Virus record (IMG/VR): IMGVR_UViG_3300037468_000354
Span: 1-21,261 of that record
Source: a virus
Direction: 5' to 3' (one strand)
DNA length: 21,261 nucleotides
The translations under genes were made by a program, and so were the position numbers. Each line of letters begins with the position of its first letter. Position 1 is the first letter of the stretch. Below the pieces are notes generated by a model. It was given only the letters and a program-made list of their open reading frames with translations, was not told the DNA's origin and did no database searches. Of this stretch, positions 1-6,007 are shown piece after piece.

Positions 1-28
1 ATTTCTACATATAAATAGAGATAGTCTT

Positions 29-49
29 ACTTAGATTTACTATCTAAGT
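29..49. repeat. Short inverted repeat (hairpin) near the left edge
   Basis: ACTTAGAT (29-36) and ATCTAAGT (42-49) form a perfect 8-bp stem around the loop TTACT. An overlapping alternative pairs AGATAGT (19-25) with ACTATCT (39-45). There is no clear U-run on either side, so a terminator role is only possible. It may belong to a gene beyond the left edge of the window. Confidence 0.4.
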
Positions 50-92
50 GTGTTTGTGTCATTGTGTTGATTGAATGTGTCAAAGTTTAAAT

Positions 93-110
93 CCTCCCAG
101 TTAAGGGAGG
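93..110 (-). terminator. Probable intrinsic terminator of the 124-408 minus-strand gene
   Basis: CCTCCC (93-98) and GGGAGG (105-110) form a GC-rich 6-7 bp stem with a 6-nt loop. It lies 13 nt beyond the stop codon of the minus-strand gene. Read on the minus strand the stem is followed by ATTTAAACTTT, a moderately U-rich tail. Placement and stem strength support termination; the tail is not an ideal U-run. Confidence 0.6.
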
Positions 111-123
111 AAATAGATATTAA

Positions 124-408
124 TTATTGAGCAGTGTGAGGTGTTTCATTAGCTAATGCTTCGAAAGGATTCTCAGCAGCTAATAATTTCTTTTGTTCAG
201 GAGTTAATAGTTTGTATTGCTCTTCGAGTTGTTCTCTACGTTTAGCGGAGACGAGTTGAGATGAATAGTTGTAGTCAGAAGCATGACGTTCAACAGTTTG
301 TACATAGTGATCAGCAGAGTTAACAATACGGTTAGCCATATTGATAGTTGTATCCACAGCACCAAGTAAGTTGACAAGAGTACCAGCGAGTTTAGTGAAA
401 GGATTCAT
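124..408 (-). CDS. Small phage protein of unknown function (94 aa, minus strand)
   Basis: A 94-residue protein begins at the ATG whose complement is at 406-408. On the minus strand AGGTG lies 6 nt before this ATG, which favours it over an in-frame GTG nine bases upstream (415-417) that would sit almost on top of the ribosome site. The N-terminal part (about residues 5-30, with TKLAGTLVNLLGAV) is mildly hydrophobic and amphipathic; the rest is charged and helix-prone, with an RREQLEEQYKLLTPEQKKLL stretch likely to be coiled coil. I do not recognise a family. It is separated from the plus-strand genes by a long regulatory region and followed by its own terminator-like hairpin, so it is probably an independent, possibly early-expressed unit. 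Confidence 0.7.
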   Translation of the reverse strand: MNPFTKLAGTLVNLLGAVDTTINMANRIVNSADHYVQTVERHASDYNYSSQLVSAKRREQLEEQYKLLTPEQKKLLAAENPFEALANETPHTAQ

Positions 409-553
409 AGTGTGCACCTAATGAATGTATTAAGGGATTATTCCCTGTACAGCCGAAGGCTGAGAGAGTATGGGGGTAGGTAGTTAGGAAATCGTAGAGA
501 GTGAAGGTACCGGGGGGGATATTTCAAGTTTGGGATTTCTGTACCAGTACCCC

Positions 554-626
554 CTACATTCATCTGTCAATTAATTTTTTATTGGGATTCTCAAATAAGA
601 ATTGTTCTCTACGTTCGTCTGTCAAT
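554..626 (-). promoter_or_regulatory. Pair of 18-nt direct repeats containing TTGACA
   Basis: Read on the minus strand, two boxes of the form ATTGACAGAYGAAYGTAG occur at 571-554 and 626-609, identical at 16 of 18 positions and 55 nt apart. Each carries a perfect TTGACA (570-565 and 625-620), the consensus sigma-70 -35 element, pointing towards the 124-408 gene. I find no good -10 hexamer 16-18 nt downstream of either, so they may be activator/repressor sites or promoters for a different polymerase rather than ordinary host promoters. The repetition is seen directly; the function is inferred. Confidence 0.45.
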
Positions 627-716
627 AATAAAAATATCCCAGGTTTCGATTTTAAAATAAAAAATTTTACATTTCTATAAATGCGAGTATTTCTCACTTG
701 CTAGACATTCGTAGCA

Positions 717-777
717 ATATAAAATTTACCCATCGAGCGTAGGCGAAGCCGGTAGCGAGAATGGGTAAATTTTATAT
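717..777. terminator. Large perfect inverted repeat, possible bidirectional terminator or structural element
   Basis: The 17-nt arm at 717-733 (ending TTTACCCAT) is the exact reverse complement of 761-777 (beginning ATGGGTAAA). The 27-nt loop (734-760) holds its own mini-hairpin GGC-GAA-GCC (742-750). In either direction the 3' arm ends in a T-rich stretch (AATTTTATAT), so a bidirectional terminator insulating the divergent units is plausible. The stem is mostly A/T with one GGG/CCC block, unlike a classical GC-rich terminator, so a cruciform, protein-binding site or origin element cannot be excluded. Confidence 0.5.
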
Positions 778-827
778 AATTACTATATATTAAGGAGAGC
801 TATAAGTACTTGATTTATAAGGATTTT

Positions 828-923
828 ATGTGCAAATATCGGAGCATATTTGCTCTAATTTCAGTTGATTTAAAGCAAATTAGTGCTAAACTACCCCTGT
901 TTTATCTCATATCTGCTCCGTAA
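828..923 (+). CDS. Possible 31-aa leader ORF ahead of the winged-helix gene
   Basis: An ATG at 828, preceded by AAGGA (819-823) at short spacing, opens a 31-codon frame that ends with TAA at 921-923. The stop lies only a few bases before the GAGG ribosome site of the next gene (939), an arrangement typical of leader peptides and translational coupling. The predicted peptide starts MCKYRSIFALISV and is fairly hydrophobic. The same DNA carries several inverted repeats and a promoter-like sequence at 865-892. If transcription starts there this ORF would not be translated, so the two readings compete. No family is recognised. Confidence 0.25.
   Translation: MCKYRSIFALISVDLKQISAKLPLFYLISAP
852..892 (+). 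promoter_or_regulatory. Candidate promoter with overlapping operator-like dyad
   Basis: TTGATT (865-870) is followed after 16 nt by TAAACT (887-892), with TGC just before it as an extended -10 element, giving a start near 899 and a leader of about 40 nt. A dyad GCTCTAATTT (852-861) / AAATTAGTGC (877-886), matching at 9 of 10 positions with a 15-nt centre, straddles the -35 and abuts the -10. A second inverted repeat, GCAAATAT / ATATTTGC (832-839 and 846-853), lies just upstream. A repressor bound to the dyad would block this promoter. The downstream gene encodes a DNA-binding protein, so autoregulation is a reasonable inference. Confidence 0.5.
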
Positions 924-938
924 ATTGAGGAATTTTTT

Positions 939-1421
939 ATGAAATTATTCGGAAAAGGCGATCTTAAAGTAATTCGATTAAGGCACTCAGGAAGTACCCA
1001 TTACTTCATTACCCCTGGTGAGATGCGTAGTGTTATGGCGAATGTTGGGGAGGTAGGTTACTGCTTGTATAGTTATTACCGTACAGGATTCTTTAACGAA
1101 TCTGAGGACTTCGATGACGATGTGGTAGGTAAGGTAATAGGCTGGGCTGATCATAAGGTTAAACGCTACCGATTGAATTTAGAGAATGCGGGTCTGTTTA
1201 AGAGAGTAAGGCATGGGACTAAACAAGAAGGCATTACCAAGGTGTTAGTAGGAGCAGATACCATTGCATTAGATAATGCTGGCTTACCTCCTGATATTTT
1301 AGATAGTCGCGCGTTTAATAAATTGAAGAAAGCTGCAGGTGTTACCGGTACCGAAGATCTGGTAATGCACGCTCAAGCCATGGCAGATATGTATGCTGCT
1401 AATCCTGAACTATATAAATAA
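939..1421 (+). CDS. Winged-helix DNA-binding protein (160 aa)
   Basis: Starts at ATG 939 with GAGG (927-930) upstream. Residues about 59-90 read as a helix-turn-helix: a helix ending VVGKVIGWADH, then a recognition-helix-like KVKRYRLNLENAGLFKRV, followed by a basic wing (RHGTKQEG) and a beta strand (about 88-105). The order 'turn - KxxRYRxxLExAGL - wing' is common in winged-helix regulators and plasmid/phage replication initiators. The first 50 residues (with a charged LKVIRLRHSG strand) look globular. The C-terminal 40 residues are helical. It stands directly downstream of the dyad at 852-886 and ends 5 nt before a strong hairpin. Likely a transcriptional regulator, possibly of itself and the nearby late genes; a packaging or replication role is not excluded. 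Confidence 0.75.
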   Translation: MKLFGKGDLKVIRLRHSGSTHYFITPGEMRSVMANVGEVGYCLYSYYRTGFFNESEDFDDDVVGKVIGWADHKVKRYRLNLENAGLFKRVRHGTKQEGITKVLVGADTIALDNAGLPPDILDSRAFNKLKKAAGVTGTEDLVMHAQAMADMYAANPELYK

Positions 1422-1425
1422 ATTA

Positions 1426-1443
1426 ATGGGGCTACGGCCCCAT
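1426..1443. terminator. Bidirectional terminator-like hairpin between convergent genes
   Basis: ATGGGGC (1426-1432) and GCCCCAT (1437-1443) form a perfect 7-bp GC-rich stem around TACG. In plus-strand RNA this is a C(UACG)G loop, one of the extra-stable UNCG tetraloops. Read on the minus strand the stem is followed by TAATTTATTTATATAG, a U-rich tail suited to terminating the 1457-1711 gene. The plus-strand side has no U-run. Its place between two converging stop codons supports a shared terminator. Confidence 0.7.
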
Positions 1444-1456
1444 GACTATCTCGTAC

Positions 1457-1711
1457 TTAGTCGATCTCTGCACTTACCCCATACAATCGTTGTATTAATA
1501 TCTGTTGGCTACCGGCCATTAGTGATATGGCCCTGTGGTTATTTGCTGCACCCATACCGAATATTTCCAGTTTGTTATTCTCAGTTTCTAATACCAATAC
1601 TCCTGCAGTTACCTTACCGTAGCTGTTGTTTTCTATTTCATCTGCTATTGCTCTGAGTACTCTAGGGATTTCATTAAGTACTGCTGAATCTAGTTTAATA
1701 ATATTAGTCAT
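1457..1711 (-). CDS. Small conserved phage protein of unknown function (84 aa, minus strand)
   Basis: Starts at the ATG complementary to 1709-1711; AGGA lies about 9 nt upstream on the minus strand. The first half (EIPRVLRAIADEIENNSYGKV) predicts an amphipathic helix. The middle forms two strands around a glycine turn (VLVLETENNKLEIFGMGAA) and the last part is a helix (AISLMAGSQQILIQRLYG). I recall small phage proteins of this overall pattern (MTNIIKLP... RVLRAIADEIE...) from other tailed phages, but none with a proven function. It is the only gene on this strand between the regulator and the terminase, with its own terminator-like hairpin and a short divergent promoter region at 1712-1774. 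This looks like an autonomous accessory gene. Confidence 0.75.
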   Translation of the reverse strand: MTNIIKLDSAVLNEIPRVLRAIADEIENNSYGKVTAGVLVLETENNKLEIFGMGAANNHRAISLMAGSQQILIQRLYGVSAEID

Positions 1712-1774
1712 TTGGCTTATTCCTATGTATGGTTTACTATTGCTTACTATAAAGTAATTAATTAGAGGTTTGCT

Positions 1775-2467
1775 ATGGATATTCTTACAGAAGAAGAATT
1801 TAAGCAGGTATTACCTGTGGGTGTTAAAAAGAATGTAGATAAAGAAGTAATGGATATTATTAATAATACTGTAGGCGATCCTGAGATGATTAGATCATTC
1901 AGGGAGAATTTAGTTAGCTACCAAAGTGTATTAACCCAAGGTAAATTTAAGCTTACTAATTATGTTGATGCTGTTAAGTATGTGAGCCATAAGCTACTGG
2001 GGTGCAACAACATTACTGCTTACACTCGTACATTCCCGGATAAGATTATTGATTTCAGATCCAGGGGTGTTAGTGAGAAAGATATTAGTGCTTATGTAAG
2101 TGGTTTCAATAAGAGTAAGTTGGTCAATTTAATATTGGCTCAGACAATGATACCTGTGCACATTCTTAATGCAGATATCTATCAAGAAGCTATCAATTGC
2201 CAAGCTGATTTGATGCGCAATGCAAATAGTGAGAAGGTAAGATGTGAGGCAGCTAACTCTTTGATGGTACAGTTACGGCCGCCAGAGGTTAAGAAAGTTG
2301 AGCTTGATATTGGGTTTAAAGAGGATAGTGCTATTTCCCAGTTACGGGAAACTACTATGCAATTGGTAGCTCAACAGAGATTGGCTATTCAGGCCGGCTC
2401 TATCACAGCCAGAGATGCAGCCCATAGCGGACTCATAGTGGAAGGGGAATTAGATGATAGTAATTGA
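1775..2467 (+). CDS. Probable terminase small subunit (230 aa)
   Basis: Starts at ATG 1775 with AGAGG about 7 nt upstream. The protein is almost wholly helical. The central part (about residues 76-150, including TAYTRTFPDKI, AYVSGFNKSKLVNLILAQTM and ILNADIYQEAI) and the following NSEKVRCEAANSLMVQLRPPE resemble the small-terminase proteins that precede terL in many podoviruses. The C-terminal 50 residues are helical and acidic at the end. Small terminases recognise phage DNA and regulate the large subunit's ATPase and nuclease. Support is the position two genes before the large terminase plus remembered similarity in the QAxLMRxAxSExVRxxAANSL segment. No classical helix-turn-helix was firmly placed. 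A different packaging-associated DNA-binding role is the main alternative. Confidence 0.6.
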   Translation: MDILTEEEFKQVLPVGVKKNVDKEVMDIINNTVGDPEMIRSFRENLVSYQSVLTQGKFKLTNYVDAVKYVSHKLLGCNNITAYTRTFPDKIIDFRSRGVSEKDISAYVSGFNKSKLVNLILAQTMIPVHILNADIYQEAINCQADLMRNANSEKVRCEAANSLMVQLRPPEVKKVELDIGFKEDSAISQLRETTMQLVAQQRLAIQAGSITARDAAHSGLIVEGELDDSN

Positions 2468-2699
2468 TACGTACACATTGACCATGCATTATCGCAATGG
2501 GGATAAGGTTGTTAAGGATGGTTTGGAATTGATTGATCTGTATGACCCAGGTGTTAGATATCCCGGTACCGGTGAAAGACCTGTGTATATTCATCTTAGC
2601 CCGGCCCCGCCAGATACGGTACTTAATGAAGTCATTGGTACCTTAAAATGTAAGTTAATGCCTGGTGTACCTAAAGGTCAGGTGACGTATGGAAATTGA
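2454..2699 (+). CDS. Hypothetical protein between the terminase genes (81 aa)
   Basis: Starts at ATG 2454 inside the end of the preceding gene (14-nt overlap) with AAGGGGA just upstream, and overlaps the start of terL by 11 nt, so translation is probably coupled across all three. The N-terminus predicts beta strands (VIDTYTLTMHYRNGDKVV) followed by a segment rich in Pro and Gly (LYDPGVRYPGTGERPVYIHL). No motif is recognised. The tight sandwich between the two terminase subunits suggests a role in packaging or simply shared expression. Confidence 0.75.
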   Translation: MIVIDTYTLTMHYRNGDKVVKDGLELIDLYDPGVRYPGTGERPVYIHLSPAPPDTVLNEVIGTLKCKLMPGVPKGQVTYGN

Positions 2700-5286
2700 A
2701 CCTAAAGCAGTAGAGGAATACCTTCGTGGAGTTACATACGGTGATGATGCAAATTATGTACCAAGTGACTTTGCTTTAGAATTTATTACCTTCATTAAGT
2801 TGGTGAATGGCAGTGAGGGGGAAGAAAATAAATCCCCGGTACTCCATTACAAAATGTTGGATAATGTTATTGAAGGGGATCGTACTGCCAACATGTGCCA
2901 CCGCGGTAGTGCTAAGGCATTGAGTCTGGATACTCAGGTAATTACCCCTAAAGGTAATGTCAGCATTGCCGATCTCGCTGTGGGAGACACTGTATTTACC
3001 CGTGAAGGTAAGCAGACTACTGTTACCCATAAAAGTGAAATATTTAATAAACCAATGTATGAAATTACGCTAGTAGATGGTCGTAAACTCAAAGTGAGTG
3101 AAGACCATTTGAACATTGTATTAAAACGTAGAACAGGTAGAAACAGTCTTCCAGGTTTTGTAGAAAAAGTATTGACGACTTCCGAGTTGGTGGAGTTAGG
3201 TGTCAGCTATGCCCGCAAAAAAAGTTACCACACTCCCACAGGCAAAGAGATTAAGTGGTATGTACCTACTGCTGATTTAGTTGAATACCCTGCAGTAGAT
3301 TCCCCTATTGACCCTTACACAGTGGGCTGTATTTTAGGGGATGGTTCTATAGATAAGCAGACAGGATTTACACGTATCCATACACATATTGATGATTTGC
3401 CGCATTTTTTCAGTGTTCTTGAAGGGGCGGATACTAATTCAGTTAGGGCAGATTTACGTAGACCTTCTACTCAACGATTTTCATTAAAAGGTTTAGGGCC
3501 TATTGTTAAATCGTTCATAGGCACTGAAAATGTATACAGTAAGCGGGTACCCCAATCCTTATTATGGGGCAGTAGTGAACAAAGGTTAGCTGTATTACGT
3601 GGCTTGATGGATACTGATGGTACCGTCTATGGAACTACATCTTCGTTCTGTAGCACTTCATCTGGTTTAATTAATGATGTACTGTGGTTAGTGCGTTCAT
3701 TAGGTGGAGAAGCAAAAGTAGCAGACGAAACTACATATAAACGTGTTTATATTTACATGGAACAATGCCCTTTCCTGTTACCACGTAAAGCTATTAAATG
3801 GAAACCAAACCGAAAAGGTATGATGGGTATTGATACAATACTTCCAATACCTGCTTGCGAGTCTCAATGTATTGCAGTGGAAGATGCTACTCATTCATTT
3901 TTAGCAGAAAGTTTCTTTGTTACGCACAATACTACCTTGCTTGCTGAGTATCTATTTCTGTATCTGGCTGTATACGGTGAATTGCCTGGTTTCGGTAAGA
4001 TTCCATTGGCAATTTATGTATCGGACTCTATCGAGAACGGTGTAAAAAACTTACGTAAGAACATTGAGCACCGTTGGGAGAAAAGTGATTTTCTGAAAGT
4101 GTATGTTCCGCAAGTACGTTTTACTGATGTGCGTTTAGAGTTTCAGAATAAAGATGGGGCCTTATTCATCGTTAAAATGTATGGTGCAAAGACTGGGGTA
4201 CGTGGTGCTAAAGAGATGGGCAAACGCCCTAACTTGGCAGTATTGGACGATCTTGTGAGCGATGAAGACGCGCGTAGCGCGACCGTAATCGCGAGCATAG
4301 AAGATACTGTGTATAAAGCAGTTACTTATGCATTGCATCCAACCAAGAATAAAATCATTTGGTCAGGTACTCCGTTTAATGCAAAAGATCCTTTGTATAA
4401 AGCAGTGGAGTCTGGGGCCTGGAGAGTAAACGTATTTCCGGTATGTGAAGAATTCCCCTGTGATCGTAAGGATTTCCGGGGCAGTTGGCCTGATCGATTC
4501 ACATACGATTCTGTTAAAGCCGCCTATGATATAGCCCTTAAAGCTGGCAAAATAGACGGATTCAATCAGGAAATGATGCTTCGTATTATGTCGGATGAAG
4601 ATCGTCTTATTACTGATTCAGATATCCAATGGTACTCGCGTACTACGTTACTGCAGAATAAAGGCAAGTTTAATTTCTATGTAACTACTGATTTTGCCAC
4701 CTCTGCTAAAGCTGCAAGCGACTTCTCAGTAATTTCCGTATGGGCATTAAACCATATAGGTCAATGGTTCTGGGTAGACGGTACTTGCCGTAAGCAGACC
4801 ATGGATAAAAATGTAAATGATTTGTTCAGGCTGTGTCAGATGTACAAGCCGCAGTCAGTAGGTGTAGAAATATCTGGCCAACAAGGAGGATTTATACCTT
4901 GGATTAATGAACAGATGATGGCCCGGAATATCTATTTTAACTTGGCTTCAGAAGGTAACAAAGGACAGCCAGGTATTAGGCCCAATACCGACAAGATGAC
5001 CCGGTTCCAGTTGGTAGTTCCATGGTTTAAGACACACCAGATGCATTTTCCTTTGGAGTTAAAGCAGTCACCTGAGATGATTCAGTGTATGGATGAGCTT
5101 ACTAACATGTCTGCTAAAGGGACTAAAAGTAAGCACGATGATTTTTCTGACACTATTTCTATGCTGGCTTTCCTAAATGCATATAAACCAAGTGCCGATA
5201 TGGAAATGCATTACAATGAAGAAACCGATATATGGGAAATGGAGTCTGAAATACTTCCAGACCGAATTTCTTCTTACATAGTTTAA
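2689..5286 (+). CDS. terL: Terminase large subunit with an in-frame intein
   Basis: The 865-residue precursor is the DNA-packaging motor: an N-terminal ATPase and C-terminal RNase H-like nuclease that bind the portal and cut the concatemer. The Walker A segment is split: HRGSAK (71-76), a 338-residue intein (77-414), then TTLLAEY (415 on). Removing the intein restores RGSAKTTL and gives a 527-aa protein, normal for podovirus TerL. Further motifs: Walker B LAVLDD (516-521), coupling motif SGTP (559-562), nuclease acidic residues D668 (TTDFA), E727 (GVEIS) and the KHDDFSD cluster (816-821). The start ATG at 2689 overlaps the previous gene by 11 nt. Unspliced protein would lack a working P-loop, so packaging should depend on protein splicing. 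Confidence 0.95.
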   Translation: MEIEPKAVEEYLRGVTYGDDANYVPSDFALEFITFIKLVNGSEGEENKSPVLHYKMLDNVIEGDRTANMCHRGSAKALSLDTQVITPKGNVSIADLAVGDTVFTREGKQTTVTHKSEIFNKPMYEITLVDGRKLKVSEDHLNIVLKRRTGRNSLPGFVEKVLTTSELVELGVSYARKKSYHTPTGKEIKWYVPTADLVEYPAVDSPIDPYTVGCILGDGSIDKQTGFTRIHTHIDDLPHFFSVLEGADTNSVRADLRRPSTQRFSLKGLGPIVKSFIGTENVYSKRVPQSLLWGSSEQRLAVLRGLMDTDGTVYGTTSSFCSTSSGLINDVLWLVRSLGGEAKVADETTYKRVYIYMEQCPFLLPRKAIKWKPNRKGMMGIDTILPIPACESQCIAVEDATHSFLAESFFVTHNTTLLAEYLFLYLAVYGELPGFGKIPLAIYVSDSIENGVKNLRKNIEHRWEKSDFLKVYVPQVRFTDVRLEFQNKDGALFIVKMYGAKTGVRGAKEMGKRPNLAVLDDLVSDEDARSATVIASIEDTVYKAVTYALHPTKNKIIWSGTPFNAKDPLYKAVESGAWRVNVFPVCEEFPCDRKDFRGSWPDRFTYDSVKAAYDIALKAGKIDGFNQEMMLRIMSDEDRLITDSDIQWYSRTTLLQNKGKFNFYVTTDFATSAKAASDFSVISVWALNHIGQWFWVDGTCRKQTMDKNVNDLFRLCQMYKPQSVGVEISGQQGGFIPWINEQMMARNIYFNLASEGNKGQPGIRPNTDKMTRFQLVVPWFKTHQMHFPLELKQSPEMIQCMDELTNMSAKGTKSKHDDFSDTISMLAFLNAYKPSADMEMHYNEETDIWEMESEILPDRISSYIV
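2917..3930 (+). mobile_element. Intein with LAGLIDADG homing endonuclease inside terL; class 3-like
   Basis: Residues 77-414 of the TerL precursor (338 aa). Block A starts ALSLDTQVITPKG, so position 1 is Ala, not the Cys/Ser nucleophile of class 1. Block B has the conserved His (SEDH, H140). Two LAGLIDADG motifs, VGCILGDGS (212-220) and LRGLMDTDG (303-311), retain the catalytic Asp residues D218 and D310. Block F reads SQCIAVEDATHSF with Cys at the F:4 position (C394). Block G ends VTHN (411-414), followed by Thr as +1. Ala1, F:4 Cys and block-G Thr match class 3 inteins, which use the block-F Cys as first nucleophile. The usual Trp two residues after the block-B His is Asn (N142) here. The element is in frame, with no stops. 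Confidence 0.92.
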
Positions 5287-5299
5287 TAGGAATATCTGT

Positions 5300-6007
5300 A
5301 TGTTACTTAAAAGCGTACTCAATGATTTGATTAATAATGAATTAAACAATTTATCTATTGGTAAACCTGAATGGAGTACAGGTAATTTTAGCTATCAAAA
5401 ACTAATTCAATGTATTTCACTAGGTTTTATCGAATTACATAAGCGATTTACTCTTAAAAAGGAGTTAGTAGTACTGCAGCCAGTAGAAAATGAAAACGTC
5501 TATGTACTGGATATCAAACATGCAGTTAGTAACACTACTTCCACAGAGACTAAATACATTATTGATACAGCAAGTATGCCGTTTTCTAACAGCATCGCTA
5601 AAATTGATGAAGTGTATGATCATTTAAATGTTCCTATTGAATTTAATACGACTAAATTTGGTGATGATATCTACGCGTTGAATTACCGTACTTTAGTAAT
5701 TAAAGAGCCTGATCCACAGAACCCATTAACTCTTGTATGTAGAGCAGTACCTGGCGGTATTACCTTAGCAAACGAAGGTGATTTAGAATCTTACGAATTA
5801 GATATTCCTAATACTTACTTGGAAGCTTTGATTTTGTACGCTGCAGCTCGTGCTTCTAACAACCGAGGTGCAGAAAATGCTACAAATAACGAAGGTGCTA
5901 TATTCATGGCCCGGTTTGAAGCTTCATGCGCACAGATTTCTAATGTTGGTTTAGATACCAAAGAAATTTCTGTTAACGATAAGCTAAGTCAAAGAGGGTT
6001 TGTATAA
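5300..6007 (+). CDS. Probable head-tail adaptor protein (235 aa)
   Basis: Starts at ATG 5300 with AGGA about 8 nt upstream, directly after terL. The layout matches the phage adaptor family: a helical N-terminus (LLKSVLNDLINNELNNLSIG, then FSYQKLIQCISLGFIELHKRF), a beta-rich middle (VVLQPVENENVYVLDI, IIDTA, YALNYRTLVIKEPDPQNPLTL) and a C-terminal helix (NTYLEALILYAAARASNN) that in adaptors packs against the portal. These proteins form a ring closing the portal and joining the tail. Identification rests on remembered family pattern and on the neighbouring packaging genes. It overlaps the next gene by 1 nt (TAATG). Another tail-connector role is the alternative. Confidence 0.6.
   Translation: MLLKSVLNDLINNELNNLSIGKPEWSTGNFSYQKLIQCISLGFIELHKRFTLKKELVVLQPVENENVYVLDIKHAVSNTTSTETKYIIDTASMPFSNSIAKIDEVYDHLNVPIEFNTTKFGDDIYALNYRTLVIKEPDPQNPLTLVCRAVPGGITLANEGDLESYELDIPNTYLEALILYAAARASNNRGAENATNNEGAIFMARFEASCAQISNVGLDTKEISVNDKLSQRGFV

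Larger units (their letters stand above)
409..827. other. Intergenic region rich in repeats and inverted repeats
   Basis: No convincing gene is seen in this stretch between divergent transcription units. It holds two small hairpins in the leader of the minus-strand gene (AGGGA/TCCCT at 433-446 and CAGCC/GGCTG at 450-462), a run of seven G at 512-518, two near-identical 18-nt boxes (554-571 and 609-626), an AT-rich tract around 640-680 and the large inverted repeat at 717-777. This density of structure fits a control region for the flanking divergent genes. An origin of replication is also possible but nothing specific proves it. Confidence 0.6.

Noticed and set aside
709-726. Promoter TTGCTA-N16-TAAAAT just left of the large inverted repeat
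   Set aside because: Both elements are weak, and any transcript would run at once into the 717-777 hairpin; the 865-892 candidate is better placed.
1393-1656. Plus-strand frame of 87 codons
   Set aside because: It lies antisense to the 1457-1711 gene, has no ribosome site and a leucine/proline-rich low-information product; the minus-strand gene has a good ribosome site and a coherent protein.
1734-1753. Repeated TTACTAT with TATAAA as a late promoter before the small terminase
   Set aside because: No acceptable -35 hexamer at proper spacing; in an AT-rich gap such matches are expected by chance, so it was not called.
2776-3116. Minus-strand frames opposite the start of terL and the intein
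   Set aside because: Shadows of terL: the plus-strand frame shows consecutive intein blocks and terminase motifs.
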